From Hymenolepis diminuta (taxonomy: Eukaryota; Platyhelminthes; Cestoda; Cyclophyllidea; Hymenolepididae): DNA of 64,000 nt. Each line of letters starts with the position of its first letter. The first letter of the stretch is position 1. The DNA is taken from contig CAADRB010000003.1 of NCBI GenBank assembly GCA_900708905.1, positions 1,546,195 to 1,610,194 on the forward strand, written 5' to 3'. A program made the position numbers and the translations under genes. Below are positions 23,941-36,000 of this stretch, piece after piece. Under the pieces are notes generated by a model that saw only the letters and a program-made list of their open reading frames with translations, did no database searches and was not told the DNA's origin.

Positions 23941-26900
23941 TTATTGCAACTCAACTGGAAGTTTGTACAGTACAGCTTAATTCATATTAGTTTACTCAAA
24001 TAATATGCGGATTATTCGTTTTTTAAATAATATTGAGAAGAATTACATAAAATAAAGTATTAATTTCTTCAAGGGACAATACGTATTAATCTTTTTATTA
24101 ATATATTTTTACTTTAACAGAATTTATTTACATTACTGCTGTAAGTGGCGCATATCAATAAGAAAACGTGCATCTTACTCTGACATGATAATTCGGGTCG
24201 TTTTAAATTGTCTGTTGCTCCTTCTTATGGAGTTTAACAATCGGTTACGGTATTCTGCAGAGAAGAGTAGAAAGCATGAGGTTTGTATACTATGATGCTA
24301 GAGACAATCAAGAAATACAGGATTACCACTGAGCTTATCTTATGTATGGTTTTTATGGGAGCCATAATATATCATTCTGGATCACATAAAGAAACTGTCA
24401 AACTAAACCACGTTGACTTTTAAATCACTTCCCTGTCATGTTGCATAGTTTGACCTCAAGTGTCACCGAATCACAGGATTGAGGAAGAGTTTAATAATCC
24501 ACTTCTCAAACAGTGCATTGTAAAGACACACATTCTGAGTCGCCAAGTTTTGTGCGATTATTAAATGCATAAACAATGACTCAGCTAGGAAACTTCATGT
24601 TGCCGTTTTGCAGCGCGACATACTGTATAATTAGTTTTGAAGGATTACAGACTTCTCAAAATTACTTTTAAGTTGCATTTTAATCCATTTTTTCTCTACC
24701 CCGTCGTGTGGTAGCTGCATAGGTGTGACAATTTTTGACGTCGTTGATTCCGTATTGGTTAGTTTACTCGGATAGCACCATTTTGGTGCAGCTAATCTGC
24801 GTACGCTTTACAGACCCCAACTTTCAAAAGTTATGGGCTAACACCTTATTCTTACAGTTTGCGTTTCAATTTTCATTCCTGTCTTTCTCTTGGATTTTCA
24901 TTTAAGCTAGAAAATTTTATTTTTGTCTATTCTCATTGCTCTTGTTCAAAGTCGACTATCTGGAAGATGCATAGTTTTGAAAGAGGTTAATCTCATAATA
25001 GTGTTGAGAAACTTACCAAAATTCTTGTTAAGTTAAAATTAGAATGCGCGATTGAGAACTCTCGTTTTGAATGCGATTAGATAAACCTTATTTGTAGACA
25101 TTAGTACTGGAGCACAAGATGAAATTGATCATTTCTTCACATGAACAGTGCCGGATATGTGTAAATTTGACTTTTCAAACTGGAGCAATAATTGAATATT
25201 CGACCAGGATACGGTGGCTCGTAAGGAACTTGAGCCATTCTAAATGAAACTGTTAAATTATATATCTGATAAGGTTAAACAAAGAGTATCTAAACTAATC
25301 TGCGAGTATAGAGTTCCTATAATCTACCTCTGTCCCATTGAAGGGGGCAAAAGCCGATAATTCTTAAGGAACTGGCTTTCATCACCAATCTAATTGAGTA
25401 CATTTCTGAGGTTATTCGCCCGTGCCTTCTCAAACATTCGTAAACGCTCATTCTCTTTCAAATTTCCATATAAACTCATTCTAGTCTAATAAACTGCGAA
25501 GTCGTCGGACAACTTATCCGTCATTCATAAATAATCTCACTCACTTTTCATAACCTCAGTTTCTGGAAGCGCATCGTAGGTTATAAAGGCATTTCCTAAA
25601 ACAATATTACAATGTAGATCTGACTCAAAATTTTACGGAATTAAAGGAAAACAACCTCTTAGGGTATTCACAGAAGTGATGGTAAACAATTAAGGACCAG
25701 CAGAGTAATAGAAATGTGAATTCGGTAATTTACTATCTGTTTACCTTGAGAAACAAAGCACTGCTAACTCAAATATTTTTGCAATCTCAATTTTACTCTG
25801 CTCTAAATTGCGGAATAAAAATATAAGATCATTTGCCTTCTCAACCATTGGAAGAAAAAATAAATTGATCAGCTCGTCCTGATTAAATAATTCCGATTGA
25901 AAAGGCTGCGCATCGTAGACGAGCATCTAACGCAATCCAGAGGACGATTCGTGAATTTAGAATTTTGAAGCACGAATCAACCATTTAGTTAGTATCGTCC
26001 AATTCGAGCCCAAAAATCAAATGAAACCTTTTCGATGCCTTCGCCTTTTCATTCGCTGAACCTTCCACAGATAATAATTGCTGACTTTTTTGTTTTACTG
26101 TGATTAATACTAATAAACAAAATAATAATGAGTCCATTCATGTTAAGAATACGATTTGGGCAAAAGGCGGCATAGTAGACTGAAGAGAGAACTCCGCGAA
26201 TTCATATTATATCTGTTAATTAATTTCGATATCCTTTTCTAGCTTTGATTTGCAACGTTTACCTCCGGAGTTCAAATATTTTAGGGAACATCTTATCCTC
26301 ATTTTGTTCAATGCTTTAAATTTGGTTTAATTAAATGAAAGTCTACATCTGGCAGCGCAAATTAAGAGTGGTTGTTTGATCAAGTTCTTTACATGTTTGT
26401 ACACTTCGGAAAAACGTTTGAAAGTGAACTTTCGGTACCTTTTTTTAATTAGGAGCTTCTACTCGGCATATTAATTTATTATTATTATTATTATTAATTT
26501 TTGTGATCACCAATGTCAATTACCAAATATAATTTATCTATCCTCATCTATTACTCAATTTTTCGCAGTGGCAATAAAGAGATCATCTACGATTAAGTTC
26601 CCATTGTAAAGTGAACTGAAATCATAAACGGAATGATTACACGAATTGTTACTTTGTCATTTAAGAAATATTGCTCAAGGAGTTCAATCGCTGATCAGTG
26701 ATTGCACAATAAACATTGAATTTAAAATTAAATTATATGATTATATAAATTAATAATTTCAATGTTATACGAGTGTCGTTGAGTATTTACAGGAATGATC
26801 AATCTAAAATGTTTTTTTTTTCAAACCCCAGTTTAAAAGTGAAGTCAACATAAATGAGCGGATGTCATTTAAAACAAATTTTATAAAACTCTTTTCGCCA

Positions 26901-27340
26901 TGTTCTAATACAAATTTTGAAACAATAGTTATTTTTATTTAAGGTAAATAATGCATGATTAATGCTAAAATAGTACTTCGAGGCAATTAAACCTGCCCCT
27001 GAAATGAGAATCGAGCTGATGTACTAGTGCAGAAATGAAAAGCAGTTTTAATAATTATTTGATTTTGTTCAGACTTCCGCAAATAGAAAAAAACATCAAA
27101 CTAATGAAAAATATTCGAATTTTATCATAGATCTTGTAGCGGTAGTTGGCTAACAGTAAATGAAAGAAAAAGGAACACCGAGGATTGCGTTGATCAGGTT
27201 GTATTGAACAAAACTCAGTACAGAGTCTCAAGGAAAAATAGGGAATTGGAGGAGAAGGAGTGAGCAACGGGAGATGTGTTGGACTAGCTAGGGTCCCCTT
27301 TGTGTGTGTTGTTGTGTGTGCCTGATGGAGATTATTTATA
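23941..27340. other. Gene-poor sequence
   Basis: AT-rich, with an (ATT)n tract at about 26476-26497. No supported gene. Confidence 0.4.
26476..26497 (+). repeat. (TTA)n microsatellite
   Basis: About seven TTA units. Confidence 0.9.
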
Positions 27341-27690
27341 ATCGACACTTCGGGTGAGGACAGGCATAAGGATATAATTGTATGTGAGCTTTAATTGGTC
27401 GGGACGATTATGGGAAAAGGAAGGGCCAGTGCAGACAAAACGGGCTAATAGCAGGGCCGACTAAGCGGTGTCTGCTACTATCGTCCGAGGTATGCTTACC
27501 TTTTCCGATCGATGAGAAATAGGCCAGATGAGGACACACGATGTTTGTCCATGGAGTGCTTGGGTGGCAGGAAAGGTTAAAAGCTTATAGAGATTACTAT
27601 AAGGAGAAGATAATCAAATTTGGTGATGATTAGGGATGACGTAAGATAAATATTTCAGAGAAGAGGGGTTCATCCTTCAATCTACACCAA
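27341..27690 (+). repeat. GC-richer repeat-like segment ending like 15840-16170
   Basis: The segment stands out from its surroundings by higher GC (CGACACTTCGGGTGAGGACA, AGCAGGGCCGACTAAGCGG) and purine-rich strings. Its right end GGGTTCATCCTTCAA (about 27667-27682) matches the right end of the LTR-like segment near 16154, with a shared preceding GAGAAG. It is probably a related mobile element end. Confidence 0.3.
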
Positions 27691-28468
27691 TGTTCAATAA
27701 AATGACGTACAAAAGCATAATTAGTAATGAATTAATTATTTATATGACCCGCCTTAATAAATGAAAACAAAATCGTTTTCAAATATTTTATGAAACGCAT
27801 TCCTAATAACCGCTTTGGTTTTTGTGTCCCATCGATACTCGAGGTTACAAAAGGGGAACGAAATTGATAACAAATGATGGAGATGACGGGGAAATCCTAT
27901 AGGTACTAAGAAGGATATTACATCGAAATTGGAAATCAGCACGTTAATGAAGTGTTAGTTAATCACAGAGTAATAACCGATGAGTGAAGATTTTCAGGTC
28001 TATTTTAAAAGTTAGATTTCGGAGCTATGGCTGAGCGCCATCGGCATCTATCATGATCGCATCAGTTACAGCTTAGGAGGACTTCGAATACAGGCGAAAA
28101 ATTAGAAGGGATCGGTGGGAATGTGAATGAACCACAACCGCACTTGGATGACCCATTAGTAAATTCTAAAAGCACCCAAATTAAAATAAATGCTTGTAAA
28201 ATCTTAAATAGCCACTTAATCTTAGAGAAAAGCAAATGTCAGCAGAGTAGACATTTCAGGTATTATTTAAGTAATTTGAATATATATTTTGATTTGATTT
28301 AGGCGCAAAGATCGCTTGTGTTTTGTTAATGTTTACAAAATAATGGGCTCTGAAACTAATCGGGACCTTCAGTTCTGTTGATTATTACAGTGCCTATTCT
28401 CAATAATACAAACACGGACGTTTAATTAAATTGCACTGTGTCCTTTAATTTCTAGATGGTAATGGTTA

Positions 28469-28702
28469 TCAATTCAGATGACAATTTATATCGCGTGATA
28501 AATCTCTTCCGCTCCATTTATGTTTGACTGTGATTGTGTGTTTCATACGTATGAAATAATGAGAAAGTGAGGGTGACTGGTGATGCGTGATTATCTCTCC
28601 GATCCCCTTGAAATTCTTATCTAATACGCGTTCAACCGCATCCTTTATTACGGTTAGAGGTGGCTCATCATCTAGACCTGTGGAAGTGTTCACCGAGTGC
28701 AT
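28469..28702 (-). CDS. Possible small protein, 77 codons (weak)
   Basis: This minus-strand open frame starts ATG at 28700-28702 and ends TGA at 28469-28471. Composition looks protein-like rather than AT-driven (STGLDDEPPLTVIKDAVERV, later HKWSGRDLSRDI), with few Leu/Phe/Asn/Lys runs. No domain was recognised. A CAG|GTCTAG string inside could alternatively be a splice donor after eight codons. Length is within chance, so this is only a candidate. Confidence 0.2.
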   Translation of the reverse strand: MHSVNTSTGLDDEPPLTVIKDAVERVLDKNFKGIGEIITHHQSPSLSHYFIRMKHTITVKHKWSGRDLSRDINCHLN

Positions 28703-31700
28703 CTTATAAAATAAATCCTCACTTCACTATTGTTACATGCATTTCTGCACAAGTTTCTTCATGGTAAATGTTCCACAAATGTCAGTAGTTCCTCTGTTTG
28801 AGTACACTGTCATCATTATGTCAAGCACCAATTCATTCGTTTATGACACAAATTAAAACGCAATAGACACCATCATGGGGTGGTTATGGTGTAAAAGTCG
28901 TTTTTGTCGAAAGGTTGTTGACGCCATTTTGCCAAAAAGACTTTTTGGTTCAACTACTGGGGAAGATTGTGGTGTTATGCAATTAAAAGACATACACAAT
29001 CTAATAAAGGATAAGGAAGTATTGCACTAAATTGGCTAATTGCGACCTTCGCTGTACAACTATAATGCGAAGTCAATAGTTGATATCAGGCAGAATTTAT
29101 TGGAAAAATAAAGGAGTAGCCGTATAGATCTTTTAAAAATACATATGAATTTGTGGGTAGCACTTTGAATGAGTAAACCCTTAGAGGACACAACGGGCAT
29201 AGATAAAAAATCCTATGTATGACAAAGCATGTACGTTTGAATCTAACAAGATTATAGCTAAAATGTAATTAACAGAACGAACTGAATGATAGTCCTACCG
29301 AGAGCATCGCCATATCTGAACAGATGAATGGGTTTAGTAAGGCCATGGGATACGACAAGTTATTACAAACTCTGCCCCACCACTATCCTGACCATAGCCA
29401 GTGAACAGTTACATCTAATGCTCTTCAAATAATTTTCGCTCATCATCACTTGTTCTTCTCTGCACCACCATCTAAGGCGTTTTCGGTGTTTGTCAATCAT
29501 CGAATTCATACGACGCAATTAGATTTAGCTCTGTTCTGACATCATGTCTTTCCATTTGCTACTATTCGATTAGTATATTCTATCAGGACCTTAACGCATA
29601 TTCGTTTAAAGAAAATTTATTAAATAATTATTTTCCGATTAGATTTTCAGGGCCTGCTCCAGGGCCTGAGTTAATGCTGTTTAAGACATGGACCAGGTGA
29701 AGACTAACGATTATCGTACAATATTTTACCCCCTTCCCCTTTTTTCAACCCCTTAACGGCCATATCCGTACTCCTATCGTTATAGCTGCATTCTCCTACT
29801 GTCCCTTAACTATTTCAATTGCCTATCGACTTTATCTATAAATACGTAGGTGTAATCTTCCCTCGAAACCGATTCTAGCGTTTGTTTATTTCTACTACAC
29901 ATCTGCTCCTCCATATCTACAGCTCTTCCAGCCTTCTGCTGTGTAGCCCCTTCCCCTCTGATAAGTAGCATTTAAGTGCTGTCATTACAAATTCCATAGC
30001 TTTTCTCACTGAGTGTAGCCTTAAATTTAGCCACTTCAGTATTTAGCTTCTTCCCTGCCGCTCATTATGCAAAGTTAGTCAGAAAGCTATTTTTAAAATT
30101 CCACTGGGAAAACGATTAGATTCATATGAGTCACTTAAAGAGACTACTAATACAAAATATGGGAGCAGGGACACATCAGAACATTAAATAGTCTTAGTCA
30201 ATCTGTCTGAAGATATTCAGGAATAATATTGTAATTGGAGCCTACGGGGTTGTTTTCTTGTGCCATGTCATTGACGTAAATGTGATATAAAATTCACAGT
30301 AAAATGTAATTATTGTTCATATTGGTATCCTTTGCAATTAAGATGACACTAATATTTCAAACTTCAAATAAATATCGAGAGATAAAAATTATGAAAAAAA
30401 AAATTTTTTTTGTATGACAAGAGTAAATACTTGACATAACCTGGGAATATTAGATCTAATAATATTTGTTAAGCTTGGGAAAAAGGTCCTTGAACAATAA
30501 AAAAGAATCTCCCGGATTATTTACGGTCCTGATAAAACATAATAAACAAATTTTACACGTGATATTTATCGTACGATTTATGCAGATATCGATATTTTAA
30601 AATTAATTGTGTCTAAAAGAAGAGATTATCATGCTTAAACCGTAGTAAGAGACAAAGACAGAAGCGAAGTGAAGAAGAGCCGTTAAAAATGCATCTCAGG
30701 AAATCATTCGCGCACCAAGGTCGCGTAAAAATGATTGGTTGTCGCAGAGATGCTCTGACACATTTGCGCGTACAATTTAAGCTAAGCACATTCACCCGGG
30801 TTGCGGAGGTCTGAAATATTTGAAAAAGCATTGAGCACTTGAATTTCTATACACTGCACTCACACCTCTTACACTCCACGGAAGAGTGCCAAACTCACAG
30901 TACACAATACTCACTAAGAAGTAAGTGAAGTTCACTTTTGTTTAAATTGACTCAAAATATATTCGATTTTTCAACAAAAACTATATCAATCATTATAAAT
31001 TTCTTCAATTTTTCATCATAGGCATCCTGTTTGTTATTAGTTTTTATAAAATAGTATATCAGAGGAGCAATTTACCAAAAACAGAATGAAAATACAGGGA
31101 AATAAAATCATGCTAGTTTAGATTTATTAATAATACCAAAATTATTTAAAACTAATTGACTTCAAAAGCTGTTCAATAAATTTCACCTAATTTTGTAAGT
31201 TTTTGGTTAATTTGCAATATCAGTTTTAAATGCAATCACACAAATGCAAAAAATATGAAGCCTAGTTAATCTCTTTCACAAAATAATGTTGCCGCTTCAC
31301 ATTGGCTGATGATGTATCTAACCGCTAGGCGTATTGTAGAACCCTCACTGCCTTTTCACCATTCTTCCCACCGGTGTCTTTCTCCATGTTTCGCTGATTT
31401 CTGCCAATAGGTGGTTTAGCTGATTTCTTCATTAAATGAATAGTGAACAGTTGAATAGAGTAGTTAATATATGAATAAAGTATAAGACGTTTATTGATAT
31501 TTCTTTCGATGGCGCCATCCAATTCGAATGTTTCAAATTATGGTTTAAATATTTCCAGTAATCGAAGGTCGTTTTATGTGAGTTTTCAATTCCAAATATT
31601 TGTTTATTTTCCCAATAGGAACACGCGGATATTTTAAAAATTTATTTATTTTTAACGAATATTTTCCTTCTATTTTCAATGCTGATTTTGTTATTGACAG

Positions 31701-32628
31701 CTTAGTAGGATTTGTCATAATACTATATTTATTTTCTTTTGAACTTCGATGGTTTTATTTATTAATAATTTTCTCTCAAAATTAATTTCTTGCATACCCG
31801 AATTTCGCCTTCTTAAGCAGATTCTCAGTATTTTTTGAAAATGTATGTTTTCAAAATAAATATTATTCTCAATTAAAAATTTATATTTTTCATTGAATTT
31901 CTTGGTCCCATCAGCATTGGACAATTCTGCCACCACATATCTTTGGTTACTATATGGAATTAAATGTAAACAGCACTGTAAAATTTGGGTTCAAATTTGT
32001 AATTTACAATTGCCTTTGTTTAACTATCGAACCTAGACAATTCATCGCTTTAGTAACGTATTGATTATTGAATAGGAGCAAACTGATTGATCAGTAAAAA
32101 CCAGACAGTTTAGGATCCTTACTTCTCAATAATTTAATTAACAGATCACAGTCGGTGGAAATTTCATATATGATGGCATAAAATTGTAAAACCTACATTC
32201 TATTCAAAAAATATGTTTTGTTTTGGTAATAATGTTTATAATTAACAATAACGGTTATCAATAACACTATTGCAAATGTAACGGACGAATAGAAACTAAA
32301 ACTGCGAATATTTCAAAAATAGATTGTCCAATCAGTTGAATGAGAAAAAATTCAAATTATTAATAAATCGGAGAGTCAGGTGTCTTACCCGGTGTAATTT
32401 TTACCTTTTAAGTTGAATTTTCATTTTATTTTGTTTTAAAAATAGCAGCCAGTTTGATTCATTCAGGACTTTAGTTTTTTTACAGCTGAATATATTTTAT
32501 TTATCTACCGGATATCAAAAAACGAAACTCTAAACTGTGCAACTTCTTGAAGTCTACCTGTAAAGACTATCAATTTCATAATTGCTTGTTAGCATCATCA
32601 TTATGGCTTTGCTTAGAACTTATTAAAA
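28703..32628. other. Gene-poor sequence upstream of the micro-exon gene
   Basis: Mostly AT-rich. A GC-richer island at about 30640-30810 contains ATTGG/CCAAT and GCGCG strings but no supported exon; it might be a distal promoter or untranslated exon. Nothing else was recognised. Confidence 0.35.
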
Positions 32629-32635
32629 TATAAAA
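32629..32635 (+). promoter_or_regulatory. Possible TATA box of the micro-exon gene
   Basis: TATAAAA lies about 100 bp before the ATG at 32733. In such AT-rich DNA this match is weak evidence. Confidence 0.2.
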
Positions 32636-32732
32636 CGTCCCTTGTAAATTTATTTCAACTGTATTGGATGACTTTGTTCAATTTTATTTAGTCCATGTTT
32701 TAACAAATTAGTAGAATTCTACTTCAAATACT

Positions 32733-33084
32733 ATGGACAGGCCACTACCCTACCCTGCAAGTCGTCATCAAAACATTCACCGAATTCCCGTCTACCTTCC
32801 AGTAGAAGCTACCAAAGTGTCTTACTCACCTAATGGTTCCTGGAGAAATATAAGTGTGGATAGTAAGAGTGCATCGATTTCTTCTGGCTACGGAACTCCG
32901 AAAGCCCTTCCAGAGGATGGCTGCTATCGTCATCGATCGTCACAGTCCGGATTCGCATCTTCAGAAGCTGCAAACATGTGCTACCTCGAACGTGGAGGTT
33001 CGAATGGAAACTCTGATACTTTGGTTGAGGATGATATTTGGCCAGAGAAGAAAAGGTCTTATAATGCGATTAAGCACAAACCAG
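32733..33084 (+). CDS. Micro-exon gene, first coding exon
   Basis: ATG with an in-frame stop 21 bp upstream. Donor CCAG|GTCGGT leaves one base (G) for the next codon. It starts MDRPLPYPASRHQNIHRIPV. A second donor, TCG|GTATTC, four bases on is possible but would break the downstream phase. Confidence 0.75.
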
Positions 33085-36000
33085 GTCGGTATTCTGTCAG
33101 TTTCCTTTGTCGTATAAAATAATTATAAATAGAATTGGTGGATATCAAAATGTGAAAAATAATCAGCTTTTAATGACTGACTTTTTAAACTACAACGATG
33201 TCTCAGATCGTTTCTTTGCCCGAAATTCTCAATTTTGCCAAAATAATGAGCTTTTATGCATTAATGTTAAATAAAGGAAGAATGTTGTTATGATTATCTT
33301 ATAGAATAGTTAACAGTGGATACTACTATTCACTATATGGAAACAGTAACTTTAAGATCAAACCCTGAGCATCAAATAGTAAACAACCTATTTATTTATT
33401 TAAGATGTTTACTTATTTGCGGAATATATATATATATACATAAATGGCTCAGTTAGTCTCCATTCCGCCCACATTTCCTTCCGAACTGATTGAATTTTAT
33501 TGCAGCGCACCCTCTTTATTAACTTAAAATTACTGGATCTGAATTTAAAATATTGTTTAAAAGTGCTCATGCTGCTACTACATCTACTTAATAGAAAATT
33601 CAGTAAATTTTTTAATCGATTATATACGTTCCATTGGTTGCCTCTTTGATCTTTAGACCTTCTGGACTTTTGAAGCACAAAAACGTTGCGATAAGTTAGC
33701 GTTCAATTTTGACAGCTTTGTGGTGAAAGATTGCACTAGGTATCCGCTTTAGGATGTAGGCCATCAAAATTCTTTAATTACCATCAAATTCGTGTGATAG
33801 TTTGTATACACTTATGAGCAAACTTAAAAGATTAATTGAAACTACCTTCCCATTAACAGAAAATATAAGCTAAAATTTCATATCATTGTAGGTTTGCTCA
33901 ACTGACTAATCTGAACTGATTACCTATATTAGTGAATTTGAGAAATACGAGCAGATGGAGGGCTCTTATGAAACATTTAATTGTCCCCACGTTAGTTGCC
34001 AAGACATAATCTGTCACTGTGAAACCTAGATACATGGTGATTATGATTAAATTGTTGATATCGAACTCTGCTTAAGCGCCTATGGAACCCCTAAATCTCA
34101 CGTTCGTCTTAAGGGTCACTTGCTTTGACATGATTATCACATTTTAGATTAAATGCCATCAGCGTTTTTCTTTCTGATGCCTGTGTGGAAGGAACCCTCT
34201 GGTGCACACTGATGTACTCAAAACACTTATTTACTGAGGGAGCAGTCACAAGATCACCAGAACGTAGTGCCCATTTTGAGGATTTAGGCGTAATTTGGTT
34301 AAAATTATAATTTAAAGAGCAAAATTTTAGAAAAATCTGGAATTTATATTGGGATTGTACAACTTAGATTTGTGCTATTCTTCTCTGCCAACATTTGTGA
34401 TTACTTAATTAGCTACGATTCTATTTTTCATCGGAATGAGGCTGTGTTTAGTGGAGAACATTGAAAAACTCGCATTTCACCACCTCCTAGATATTAAAAA
34501 CCAGAATGGCCGGTCAACTGGTTCACTATATGAGCACCAGTACGCAACGAATCCGAAAGTGTACGCAGAAGAACACATATAACATTGGCACTTAATTTTC
34601 ATCTGATCTAATGTATAATTTTTTTGGAAATAGTTATATTTTGTTTGTTTTAATCTCTAACAGTGTCAGAGAAATTAATTATTTTTTTTCTGGAGAAATC
34701 GCCTCATATAATCACTTTTCCACATAATCCTCTGAGATCCCGATTATGTATCTATGAAGTTCCGGTAGCTAAGCTAAGAAAATAACATCTTAAACTAATT
34801 TAACTAAATTTTTCAAAATTGATGCATTTGGTTTTAATTATTCGCCATTAATTTATTTATTGCTATATATTTTTTAAAGGGTATCGATCAAAGATTGGTT
34901 CAAAATTATTTCGATTTTATCTTGAAAGTACATTCAGGCACAATGATTTTTTATCAAATATTTGTTTGCCAAATTTCAAAAATTTAGTAATTGACTTTTA
35001 TTGCTCATTGAAATCTTATCAACTTTATCAAAACATAATTATGAGTAAATAACTAATCCGTTTCTTGTGTGCACAAAGCATTCCAAGAAATTCTAAAGGA
35101 TGTTTAATTTTTAATCATGAGACTTTCAATGCGGAAAATTCATAAAATCCAGGTACTTTTATAGAAATAAGGTTTAGGTATTCAAATCTCATTCTGAAAA
35201 ATTTAGTCTAAAGTTAAAATTTCAGTTTTTGTTTTAAGCATTGAGGACAAACACTTGATAATTTCGGGTGGTCAAAGTGGCTGTTTAGTGTTAATCACAG
35301 TTTAGCTCTCAATACGGTACCGAATTGGGAACTAGGTAACAAAGAACTGGAAGACCAACAAAGAGTACATCTTAACTAGATGTCATTATGCTATATTTGG
35401 TCATTAGAGATTGTTTAGGTTGACCAACGGACACAATTGAGAGCGAGAAGAAGTCAATCATACTCAGTTCAACGTATCTCGAAAGGAGTTTATCATGTGG
35501 CTAGATCCTGAGAATCTGGATGCCACAGATAAGAATGTGTATGAAGCATTTATTGGTGAGAGAAAGGAAGTGAAACCCAAAGTTATAAGCCTAATAAATG
35601 AAGATCAGTAATTGAGGATCGGTTTGGTTTGCGGCTGAGTTTTAAGGAACTCTAAGTAAAGTAAATACTCTAGGTACCAGCGTTACTAGACTGAAGGTTC
35701 GCTTTCATCTTCATTTCATTATTGCGCGTTTCACAAATTCTTTCTTGCGCAGTTGATAGGAAAGAGTAAGTCCAAACTTCATGGCTTCAGATTTTAATTA
35801 CTATAAACAGCGTTTACCAATTAATATCTTCTTACAGAATGTTAAGTTTGAAGTTTTAATGGCGTTAACCTATCCACAGTTTTTATAAATATTTAAATAT
35901 TAAAAGAAAATGAACGCTTGAAAATACATTACTACTGAATTTCATACTTCTATTAGGCTTAACTAAATTGCAATTCATATGAATACAGTAGGACTTATTC

